Shown here piece after piece: positions 21,156 to 28,259 of a stretch of DNA of 41,872 nucleotides (positions within the stretch are counted from its first letter, which is position 1; each line of letters starts with the position of its first letter). The notes below the pieces were generated by a model that was not told where the DNA came from, made no database searches, and worked only from the letters and a program-made list of their open reading frames with translations. Source of the DNA: Planctomycetota bacterium (lineage in GTDB: Bacteria > Planctomycetota > UBA8742 > UBA2392); assembly GCA_019186845.1 (NCBI GenBank), contig JABARW010000047.1:1-41872 (forward strand). Direction: 5' to 3'. A program made the position numbers and the translations under genes.

Positions 21156-22953
21156 GACCCACCTGCACAGAGGATGCGGCAGAGACACTTGTAGCATGAA
21201 TCCCGCGCTTAATCAGGTGGCTGCCGAGGACGACGGCGTCCATTTGCGTACGCGCAAAGCAGTCCAGCGCCTGCGCCGGCGTGCATACAATCGGCTCGTT
21301 TTCATTGAAACTGGTGTTCAGCAGTACCCATGTTCCGGTCTGGCGCCCGAATTCCGAAATCAGCCCGTGGTAGAGCGGCAGGTCGGACTTGTGCACCGTC
21401 TGAACCCGGCCTGTGTGGTCTACATGGTCCACGGCGCTGAGTTCTGACCGTTTTTCGGGGCGCGTTCCATACACCATGAGCATGAAGGGCGAGTCGTGGC
21501 CGCTGTCAAAGTACTCGCTCTGGCGCTCGGCAATCACACTGGGGGCGAAGGGCCGGAACGGTTCACGGTGCTTGATGCGGGCGTTCAGCAAGGCCTTCAT
21601 GCCGGGATGGCCCGGATGGGCCAGAATGCTGCGCTGGCCCAGGGCGCGGGGTCCCCATTCCATGGCCCCCTGAAACCAGCCCACGACTTTGCCCTTGGCA
21701 ATCTCGGCCGCCGTCTCTCGCAACAGCTCCGGTTCCTCCAGTCGCGCCACGCGTGACGGCTCCCCCCGCCCCGACTGCAGGAAGTCACTGACGGCGCGTG
21801 CGATTTCCTGCTCCGAAAAGCGCGAGCCCCAGGCGCCATGGCGCATTTCAAAGCGCGGCTGCGAGGCTCTGACGCTCAGCCAACTGGCCACGCCTGCGGC
21901 CGTGCCGTCATCGCCTGCCGCCGGCTGCACGTAGATGCGGCGAATCGGGGTTTCCTTCAGGAGTTTGCCGTTGGCCACGGAGTTCAGAGCTACGCCTCCC
22001 GCGAGGCAGAGGTCGGTGCAACCGGTCTTGGCGTGCAGGGCGCTGACCACGTGCACAAAGGCCTGCTCCAGGCGCCGCTGGAGGCTGGCCGCGATGTCCC
22101 GCTCGCGCTGGGTGATGGTATCCGCGGGACCACGGGGACGAGGCTTGCCCAGCTCTGCCTCAAGTTTGGCCGTGAACAGATGATCAAAGTGCGGGCTGCC
22201 GCGCTCGTCCACCCCAGTTTCCACTCCCTGGGTGTGGTGGTTGAAGTAACGGAGGTCCAGCTCGTAGCGCCCGCCACGCGTCAGGCGCAGCAGCTTCTCG
22301 AACAGGGCCATGTAGCGCGGCTCACCGTAGGGTGCCAGGCCCATGACCTTGCCTTCGTCGCCGTAGCGGTCATAGCCGATGAACTGGCAGATGGCCGTAT
22401 AAAGAATTCCCAGGCTGTGCGGATAGGTGATGCGCCAAAGCGGCCTGATGGCCGATCCCTCTCCCACGGCAGCGAGGCAACTGGCGAAGTCGCCAAAGCC
22501 ATCCAGGGTCAGGATAGCCGCGCGCTCAAAGGGGCTGGCGAAGAACGAACTGGCCGCGTGGCAGAGATGGTGTTCGACGCGCCTGACTCTGGACTTCAGG
22601 GCCGAAAGGGGCAGTCCCACGGCCTCCACGAGCTGTTGGTCGAGTTTTCCCAGCCCGGCGCGATCCCTCAGGCGCTTGCCGGCCACCTTGCCGACACCGC
22701 CGAGATGCTTGAGCACATAGGCGGCCTTGGCGGCGAGGTTGGCCTTGGAGTCGCGGGCGATGCCGACCTGGTCAACGTCGGACAGGCTCACGTTGGCGAT
22801 GCGCAGCACCTCGGCCACGGCGAGGCTGGGAAAGCCGGCGCAGTGCTTGACCCGGTTGAGCCGCTCCTCGGCCACGGCCGCGACCAGCCTGCCATCGGCG
22901 TAGAGGGCTGCCGCGGCATCGGCGTGATGGGCATTGATGCCAAGGATGAGCAT
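21145..22953 (-). CDS. Carbamoyltransferase, NodU/CmcH (TobZ) family
   Basis: 602 residues, family length. Uses carbamoyl phosphate and ATP to make a carbamoyl-adenylate and transfers the carbamoyl group to a hydroxyl, in known cases of sugars, antibiotics or lipid-linked glycans. Seen: N-terminal Kae1-like domain with MLILGINAHHADAAAAL, VEHHLCHAASSFFAS (metal-binding His128, His129, His132), TLDGFGDFASC, and GDEGKVMGLAPYGEP; then the YrdC-like C-terminal domain with AMEWGPRALGQRSILA, HREPFRPFAPSV and LLNTSFNENEPIV. The start is the Met of MLILGINAHH, the conserved family start. First gene of the overlapping set leading to the phosphosugar transferase, so the acceptor may be a glycan on the same lipid carrier. 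Confidence 0.94.
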   Translation of the reverse strand: MLILGINAHHADAAAALYADGRLVAAVAEERLNRVKHCAGFPSLAVAEVLRIANVSLSDVDQVGIARDSKANLAAKAAYVLKHLGGVGKVAGKRLRDRAGLGKLDQQLVEAVGLPLSALKSRVRRVEHHLCHAASSFFASPFERAAILTLDGFGDFASCLAAVGEGSAIRPLWRITYPHSLGILYTAICQFIGYDRYGDEGKVMGLAPYGEPRYMALFEKLLRLTRGGRYELDLRYFNHHTQGVETGVDERGSPHFDHLFTAKLEAELGKPRPRGPADTITQRERDIAASLQRRLEQAFVHVVSALHAKTGCTDLCLAGGVALNSVANGKLLKETPIRRIYVQPAAGDDGTAAGVASWLSVRASQPRFEMRHGAWGSRFSEQEIARAVSDFLQSGRGEPSRVARLEEPELLRETAAEIAKGKVVGWFQGAMEWGPRALGQRSILAHPGHPGMKALLNARIKHREPFRPFAPSVIAERQSEYFDSGHDSPFMLMVYGTRPEKRSELSAVDHVDHTGRVQTVHKSDLPLYHGLISEFGRQTGTWVLLNTSFNENEPIVCTPAQALDCFARTQMDAVVLGSHLIKRGIHATSVSAASSVQVGHGR

Positions 22954-23018
22954 GGCAGGGATTATAGGAGCGAAACGGCCGGCGGCTCCAGCGTGCCGAA
23001 GCCCAGCAGCGTGAAATT

Positions 23019-23097
23019 CGGCAAGCCCGCCCGCTTCATGCCGGACGGGATCCATCGAAAGAAAACTTGACAGTGGCGCTTGCTTACGGGCTTGCCG
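23019..23097. promoter_or_regulatory. Separated 11-base inverted repeat in a divergent promoter region
   Basis: CGGCAAGCCCG (23019-23029) and its exact reverse complement CGGGCTTGCCG (23087-23097) are 57 bases apart in the 163-base region between the carbamoyltransferase start (minus) and the antiporter start (plus). A perfect TTGACA lies at 23067-23072 between them, but no good -10 is seen 16-18 bases on. This could be a pair of operator half-sites acting on both genes, or a long-range RNA stem. Confidence 0.4.
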
Positions 23098-23116
23098 TTC
23101 CTACCCATGATGCAGC

Positions 23117-24850
23117 ATGGCCAAACTGAGCCCTGACGAGATCGTGCAGTTGTTCCTGGCCGTGGCCGCCCTTCTGGCCATGGGGCGCGCGCTGGGCGAG
23201 CTGGTGCGCAAGCTGGGGCAGCCGTCCGTGCTCGGTGAAATGCTGGCCGGCATCGTGCTGGGCCCCACGGTGCTGGGGGCCCTGGCCCCGGACGCCATGC
23301 ACTATCTTTTCCCTGCCACCGGCAGCGTGCCCATTGCCCTGGATGCGCTGACTACCGTTGCCATTTCACTCTTCCTGCTGGTGGCCGGCATGGAAGTTGA
23401 TCTTTCCACCATGTTCCGGCAGGGCCGCGTGGCCATCGGCGTGGGCGTTGGCAGCACGCTGTTGCCCTTCGCCCTCGGCTTTGTCGTTTTCTACTTCGGG
23501 GCCGCCAACGGCCAGCCCGACCACTCGAGCAATCTCATCTTCGCGCTGTTCATGGCAACTGCACTGTCGATATCCGCACTGCCGGTCATTGCCAAGACGC
23601 TGCTGGACCTGGGCATGTACCGCAGCGACATCGGCATGCTGATCGTCGCCGTGGCCATCTTCAACGACCTCGTGGGCTGGATCATCTTTGCCCTGGTGCT
23701 GAGCATGATGGGCGGCGGACATGGCCATCGCTTTGAAGTGGGTGAGACTGCGCTGCTGACCCTTGGCTTTGCCGCCGTCATGCTCACCCTTGGCCGCTGG
23801 CTCATCAACGCGGTGCTGCCCTGGCTGCAGGCCCATTTGAGCTGGCCGGGCGGCGTGCTGGGTTTCGCGCTGACGATCACACTCGCCGGTGCCGCCTTCA
23901 CGGAGTGGATCGGCGTTCACGCCATCTTCGGCGCGTTCCTCGTGGGCGTGGCACTGGGGGACTCCCAGCACCTGCGCGAGCGCACCCGCACGACCATCGA
24001 CCAGTTCGTCTCCTTCGTTTTCGCGCCCCTGTTCTTCGCCAGCATCGGCCTGCGTGTGAATTTCGTGGCCGACTTCGATTGGGTTCTGGTCGCCGTGGTG
24101 TTCCTGCTTGCCTGCGCCGGCAAGATCATCGGCAGCGGCGTGGCGGCACGGCTGTTCGGAATGCCGCTGCGTCAGAGCTGGGCCGTCGGCTTTGGTCTCA
24201 ATGCGCGCGGCGCCATGGAAATCATTCTGGGCCTTCTCGCGCTTCAGGCCGGCTTGATCGACAACCGCATGTTTGTGGCACTTGTTGTCATGGCCCTGGG
24301 CACGTCGATGCTGGCCGGCCCTGTCATGCAGCGTCTGCTTCAACGCAAAAAATCGCGGCGCTTCACGGCACTGGTCGGTGCCGGCAGCTTCATTCCGGAA
24401 CTCCGCGCCAGCGATCGCTTCAAGGCTATTCTCGAGCTGGTGCCGGTTTCCGGCGCCAAGGGCGTTGACCTCGCCAAAGCCGCCGATGCCGTCATCGAGC
24501 GCGAACGGCTCATACCCACAGGCCTTGGCAACGGCATCGCGTTGCCTCACGCGCGGATCAAGGGCCTGGCTTCACCCCAGATTGCCATGGGCATTTCCAA
24601 GCAGGGCATCGACTTCGACTCGCCCGACGGAGAACCGGCCCACATCATCTGCGTGATTCTCACGCCGGAGGACGACCAGAACACCGCCCTGGAGCTTTAC
24701 CGGGACATTCTCACGACCTTCAAGGACAAGGCCTTCCGCGAAAAAACGCTCCAGGTCAAGAGTTACACCGAACTTCTGGCTCTGCTCGCCAGCGTCACCG
24801 CACACCACCCCGGCGAAGCCACCATCGCGCCCCCCGCGCCCGGCAGGTAG
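23117..24850 (+). CDS. CPA2-family Na+/H+ or K+/H+ antiporter fused to a PTS EIIA domain
   Basis: 577 residues. The first 390 or so residues carry about 12 hydrophobic segments of a KefB/NapA-like cation/proton antiporter; VLGEMLAGIVLGP, LFLLVAGMEVDL, ATALSISALPVIAK and VAIFNDLVGWIIF are family positions, the last containing the ND pair in the ion-binding helix. From about 430 to 560 is a PTS EIIA type-2 (fructose/PtsN-like) domain with the phospho-acceptor motif GLGNGIALPHARIKG, His478, and later LTPEDDQNTALELYRDIL. The fusion suggests transport activity controlled by phosphotransfer or by metabolite state. The gene ends directly against mnmA on the other strand with no base between the stops. 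Confidence 0.92.
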   Translation: MAKLSPDEIVQLFLAVAALLAMGRALGELVRKLGQPSVLGEMLAGIVLGPTVLGALAPDAMHYLFPATGSVPIALDALTTVAISLFLLVAGMEVDLSTMFRQGRVAIGVGVGSTLLPFALGFVVFYFGAANGQPDHSSNLIFALFMATALSISALPVIAKTLLDLGMYRSDIGMLIVAVAIFNDLVGWIIFALVLSMMGGGHGHRFEVGETALLTLGFAAVMLTLGRWLINAVLPWLQAHLSWPGGVLGFALTITLAGAAFTEWIGVHAIFGAFLVGVALGDSQHLRERTRTTIDQFVSFVFAPLFFASIGLRVNFVADFDWVLVAVVFLLACAGKIIGSGVAARLFGMPLRQSWAVGFGLNARGAMEIILGLLALQAGLIDNRMFVALVVMALGTSMLAGPVMQRLLQRKKSRRFTALVGAGSFIPELRASDRFKAILELVPVSGAKGVDLAKAADAVIERERLIPTGLGNGIALPHARIKGLASPQIAMGISKQGIDFDSPDGEPAHIICVILTPEDDQNTALELYRDILTTFKDKAFREKTLQVKSYTELLALLASVTAHHPGEATIAPPAPGR

Positions 24851-25945
24851 TCAGGCAATCCAGCCGCCGCCCAGGCATTCCTCGGGGTCGAATTGCCGTT
24901 CGCCCGCCGCGGCATAGAACACCGCACACTGGCCGGGTGAAACTCCCTTTTCAGGCTCGTCAAACAGCACATCACAGGTGCCATCCGCCCGCGCAGGCAC
25001 CGTGGCAGGCGCTCCCCTGTGGCGATAGCGGACCTTGACCAGAGCGCGCAGCGACTCGCCGGGCGCGAGCCCCTCCAACGCAATCCAGTTCAACCGCTCC
25101 ACCCTCATAGATTGCAGGCTCAGATCCTCTTCATCGCCCACCACCACCGTGTTGGTCTGGGGCTCAAGTCGCACCACGTAATAGGCCTTCTCGGCGGCGA
25201 TGCCGATGCCGCGCCTCTGCCCGATGGTGAACTGGGCAACGCCGCCATGCTCGCCCAGAGGGCGGCCCCGGGTGTCCACGATGGGTCCGGGCCGCAGGGC
25301 AGATGGGTCATGCCGCGCCACGACCGCGCGATAGTCGCCCTCGGGCACAAAGCAGATCTCCATGCTCTCGGGTTTGTCGCGCGTCTTGAGCTTGAACTTG
25401 CGCGCCAGTTCACGCACCTGCGCCTTGGTCATTTCACCCAGCGGAAAGCGCGCCAGCGCCAGCTGCCGCTGCGTAAGCCCGAACAGGTAGTAGCTCTGAT
25501 CCTTGTCGTGGTCTCGGCCGCGATAGAGCCGGTAGCGCCCGTCGCGAAAGGCCGTGCGAGCGTAATGGCCCGTGGCCACGAACTCGGCACCGAGCATCTT
25601 CGCATAGTCGTAAAGCTTGCCGAACTTGAGGTCTGTATTGCAGACGGCGCAGGGGTTGGGCGTGCGGCCACGCTTGTACTCGGCCACGAAGTAGTCAATG
25701 ACCAGGCGGAACTCGTCAGAGAAGTTGAGCACGTAGAACTTCGCGCCCAGCTCATGGGCGACATAGCGGGCGTCCATCGAGTCGCCCACGCTGCAGCAGC
25801 CCTGCTTGCCCTTCTCGGCGTGGTCGCCGCTTTGAACGCCGTTGCGCATGAACACGCCCACGAGGTCATGCCCCTGCTCCTTGAGCAGAGCCGCCGTAAC
25901 GGAGGAGTCCACGCCTCCGGACATGGCAACGAGTGCGAGCGACAT
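24851..25945 (-). CDS. mnmA: tRNA-specific 2-thiouridylase
   Basis: 364 residues. Thiolates uridine 34 of tRNA Lys, Glu and Gln, using ATP and persulfide sulfur. Seen: PP-loop AMSGGVDSS near residues 7-15, GRTPNPCAVCN with the nucleophile Cys102 (plus a nearby extra Cys99), TGHYAR, DQSYYLFGL, and MEICFVPEGDY with the second catalytic Cys198; then FTIGQRRGIGIAAEKAYYV and the C-terminal barrel. The ATG at 25945 is preferred to a TTG two codons upstream. Ends immediately next to the antiporter stop. The DUF3810 gene on the same strand ends 50 bases upstream of this start. Confidence 0.95.
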   Translation of the reverse strand: MSLALVAMSGGVDSSVTAALLKEQGHDLVGVFMRNGVQSGDHAEKGKQGCCSVGDSMDARYVAHELGAKFYVLNFSDEFRLVIDYFVAEYKRGRTPNPCAVCNTDLKFGKLYDYAKMLGAEFVATGHYARTAFRDGRYRLYRGRDHDKDQSYYLFGLTQRQLALARFPLGEMTKAQVRELARKFKLKTRDKPESMEICFVPEGDYRAVVARHDPSALRPGPIVDTRGRPLGEHGGVAQFTIGQRRGIGIAAEKAYYVVRLEPQTNTVVVGDEEDLSLQSMRVERLNWIALEGLAPGESLRALVKVRYRHRGAPATVPARADGTCDVLFDEPEKGVSPGQCAVFYAAAGERQFDPEECLGGGWIA

Positions 25946-25995
25946 GGGCAAGACTCTGGTTCTCCGTGGTGGCGGTCAGGCGGGTTCAGGGCCGG

Positions 25996-27261
25996 TCAGC
26001 GAGGCAACTCAACCACCGCGCTGTCTCCGTTGTTGCGCGCAAACAGGATTATCAGGCTTTGGCTCGCCGCATAGGAGGCGACGCCGCCCTTTACGCCCTG
26101 GCTCTTCAGGTAGGCGTCATTGACCGAGGCGCTCACCTCCTGCGCCGCCCCCTCGTACTGCTGCCACCACGCCCGCAGGTAGTCCACGTCGCGCTGCACG
26201 CCCGGCAGGCGCTGCTTCAACAGGGCCTGGGCGCGCGGTGCATCCCGCCGGTACAGCTCAGCCAGCAGCTGCCTCTGACCAAAGAGGTAGCCCGAATAGC
26301 GGCTGTAGGCGTCGTCGCTCGAAATGCAGGCCAGATAGCCCAGGAAGTTCGCCTCGTCTTCGCTGGTGATGCCGCGCTGATGGGCCTTCTCGTGCGCGAT
26401 GATCTGGGGCTGGGTGAAGGCCGGCAGCAGGCGGTTGTAGTTGGCCTCGCCCGTCCAGGGAAAGTAGAAACCCCCGATGCCCAGGTAGCACATGAGGATG
26501 CTGGCGGCCACGGGTTTTGCGCGGCCGCGCGAGACCGCGAAGGACTCCTCGAGCGCGAGTCGCCTCTGGACGCGCTCAAAGCCGCGATCCAGCGCATCTT
26601 CGAAGGCCAGCGAGTCGGCGGGCGGAAAACTGGGGCGACCGAAATCCTCGCTGCCCATGGCCTGCATGTAGTTGTCGTTGGCAGCCTGCACGAGCTGTGC
26701 ACACAGCCGGGCCAGTTCATCCGTCTGCCGCGCGTACTCGGCGTCCCCAGTAGGCGTCTCAACGGCCTTCCATCCCAGGCGCTGAGGCAGGGGAGACCGC
26801 GCGTAGTTCAACCCCCAGGCCAGATAGAACGTCAGCGCCACCACAGCCGCAAAGGCCCAGAAGCGGAAGAACCCACCGGCGATAGCGTTGAGAATCCTGC
26901 GCTTACGCTGGAACACGTGCAGGGCCGCCACGAACCCGGGCAAGAAAAGGTAGACGCACGCCGCCAGCAGGACCACTTCCGCCAGGCTCGTGGGCACAAA
27001 CCCGGACACAAAAGCCAGGCCCCTGGCCATGCTCTGCCCCAGCCCCTGAGCGTAGACGTTCTCCACAAACTCGGCAGATTGCGCCGCGGCCCAGCTTGCC
27101 CCCATCAGGGCCAGGCAGACAAGTATGACCAGTCCTCGCCGCTTGAGGCGCGGCGGGCGGTCCTTCTCCATGGCCTCGTCAGGCGTGAAGAGAGCAAACA
27201 CGCCAAACGGCAGGGGATCCTTGGGATTGCGGAAATTCGTGGTTTCGCCGGGCTCGCCCAT
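25996..27261 (-). CDS. DUF3810-family membrane protein with HExxH motif, predicted metallopeptidase-like
   Basis: Up to 421 residues. Three hydrophobic helices lie near 43-60, 93-115 and 131-150, followed by a large domain to the C-terminus. That domain contains HEKAHQRG at 290-297, a complete HExxH zinc motif, followed by SEDEANFLGYLA at 300-311, whose Glu residues could be the third ligand as in gluzincins. This arrangement agrees with what I recall of DUF3810. Activity and substrate are unknown. YLGIGGFYFPWTGEANYNR before the motif is also well ordered. The start is uncertain: the ATG at 27261 has no visible ribosome site, while a Met at 27171 (MEKDRPPRLKRRG) follows GAGG and starts just before the first helix. 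Confidence 0.75.
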   Translation of the reverse strand: MGEPGETTNFRNPKDPLPFGVFALFTPDEAMEKDRPPRLKRRGLVILVCLALMGASWAAAQSAEFVENVYAQGLGQSMARGLAFVSGFVPTSLAEVVLLAACVYLFLPGFVAALHVFQRKRRILNAIAGGFFRFWAFAAVVALTFYLAWGLNYARSPLPQRLGWKAVETPTGDAEYARQTDELARLCAQLVQAANDNYMQAMGSEDFGRPSFPPADSLAFEDALDRGFERVQRRLALEESFAVSRGRAKPVAASILMCYLGIGGFYFPWTGEANYNRLLPAFTQPQIIAHEKAHQRGITSEDEANFLGYLACISSDDAYSRYSGYLFGQRQLLAELYRRDAPRAQALLKQRLPGVQRDVDYLRAWWQQYEGAAQEVSASVNDAYLKSQGVKGGVASYAASQSLIILFARNNGDSAVVELPR

Positions 27262-27312
27262 AACTTGAGTTTAGCACAAGCGGCGGGGGATTACGCAAAG
27301 GCGGAAAACCGT

Positions 27313-27318
27313 TACAAT
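27313..27318 (+). promoter_or_regulatory. Putative -10 element of ssrA
   Basis: TACAAT, 5 of 6 matches to TATAAT, lies 24 bases before the mature tmRNA 5' end, which is normally produced from a longer precursor by RNase P. No convincing -35 is seen upstream (the region reads ATTACGCAAAGG). Confidence 0.45.
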
Positions 27319-27342
27319 GGCCGTGTCTTTGACAACTTTGCT

Positions 27343-27700
27343 GGGGGCGATCGGTATCGACCGTGAGGACCCGGTGGCAGGGAAGGGTGTCGAGGATGTC
27401 AGTGACCTCGTTAAATATCTGGCACAACACAAATGCCGACAACAGTCCGGCTTATGCTCTCGCAGCCTAACTAGTGCTCCGAGCGCGTTGCGGTTCGTGT
27501 CTGTAGGACCGTAAGGCGAAACTACTCACAGGCTGGCGTCGGGCTGAGTCTCAGGGCCTGACGTGAGATCTCACTGCGGCTGGCGTTTGCGGCGTGTGCC
27601 GCATGATGGCGCAAACGCGAGATCAAACAGGCGGCTACGCACCTAGATGCCCCGCCATCATCTTGACGGCACGCGGGTTCGATTCCCGCCGCCTCCACCA
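27343..27700 (+). ncRNA. ssrA: tmRNA (ssrA)
   Basis: 358 nucleotides. Rescues stalled ribosomes and tags the truncated protein. The 5' end GGGGGCGATCGGTATCGACC is the canonical tmRNA start; the 3' end has a T-arm GGGTTCGATTCCC and GCCTCCACCA, with encoded CCA. The ends pair as an acceptor stem including a G3-U70 pair, the alanine identity element. The tag frame is read from GCC at 27435 to TAA at 27468-27470, giving ADNSPAYALAA, with the usual YALAA degradation signal; the exact resume codon is inferred. The gene is single-piece, not permuted. Confidence 0.97.
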
Positions 27701-27709
27701 TTTATGGCC

Positions 27710-27740
27710 GCGCCCCGCCTTGGCGGGGCGCTTTCATTTC
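27710..27740 (+). terminator. Rho-independent terminator after ssrA
   Basis: GCGCCCCGCC (27710-27719), two T bases, then GGCGGGGCGC (27722-27731) form a perfect stem followed by TTTCATTT. It starts 10 bases after the tmRNA 3' end and ends just before the next ribosome site. Confidence 0.8.
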
Positions 27741-27752
27741 GCGGAGTTCTCC

Positions 27753-28259
27753 ATGAACAAGGAATCCTTTGCGGATTCGATCAAGCGCGGCCCCCACCGC
27801 CTGCTGGCTCGTCTTCACGGACGCTGGACGGGCACCGCCCGGACGTGGTTTGAGCCCGGCAAACTGGCCGATACCCAGCCCATCAAGGCCGCCATCCGCC
27901 CCATCCTCGAAGGTCGGTTCGCTCTTCTCACCTACACCAGCAAGCTTGTCGGCACCAAGATGCTGGGGCACGCCAAGATCGGCCACGACCTGGCGCGCGG
28001 CAAGTTCCTCATGAGCTGGGCCGACTCGGCCCACAATGGCACCAACATCATGACGTTGCTCCAGGACCGCGAGGCCCTGCCGCGCGAGTTCTCGCTCAGG
28101 GGCAGCTATGCCGACCCCAGCGGCGGACCGGATTGGGGCTGGCGCATTGTATTCAAGCTTTCGAGCCCGCGACGCCTGGTCATCACGCACTACAACATCC
28201 TGCCCACGGGCCAGGAGGCCATGGCCGTGGAGATGGTACTGACCCGGGCCCAATCCTAA
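27753..28259 (+). CDS. DUF1579-like protein
   Basis: 168 residues, cytoplasmic, no signal peptide. The pattern LLARLHGRWTGTARTWFEPG at the N-terminus, then ILEGRFALLTYTSKLVGTKM and LGHAKIGHDLARGKFLMSW followed by a C-terminal VITHYNILPTGQEAMAVEMV, matches the lipocalin-like beta-barrel layout of DUF1579 proteins, whose function is not settled. The ATG at 27753 follows CGGAG by 6 bases and lies right after the tmRNA terminator; upstream residues in frame fall inside the tmRNA gene and are not coding. Its TAA overlaps the stop of the facing FHA-protease gene by 3 to 4 bases. Confidence 0.75.
   Translation: MNKESFADSIKRGPHRLLARLHGRWTGTARTWFEPGKLADTQPIKAAIRPILEGRFALLTYTSKLVGTKMLGHAKIGHDLARGKFLMSWADSAHNGTNIMTLLQDREALPREFSLRGSYADPSGGPDWGWRIVFKLSSPRRLVITHYNILPTGQEAMAVEMVLTRAQS

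Noticed and set aside
21838..23070. A 410-codon plus-strand frame opposite the carbamoyltransferase
   Set aside because: Antisense shadow; the minus frame carries conserved motifs along its full length.
27650..27700. A separate tRNA-Ala gene
   Set aside because: The T-arm and CCA end belong to the tRNA-like domain of tmRNA, whose 5' half is at 27343.
27317..27752. Protein frames within the tmRNA region, including an extended start for the DUF1579-like gene
   Set aside because: The region is explained by ssrA and its terminator; the ATG at 27753 has its own ribosome site.
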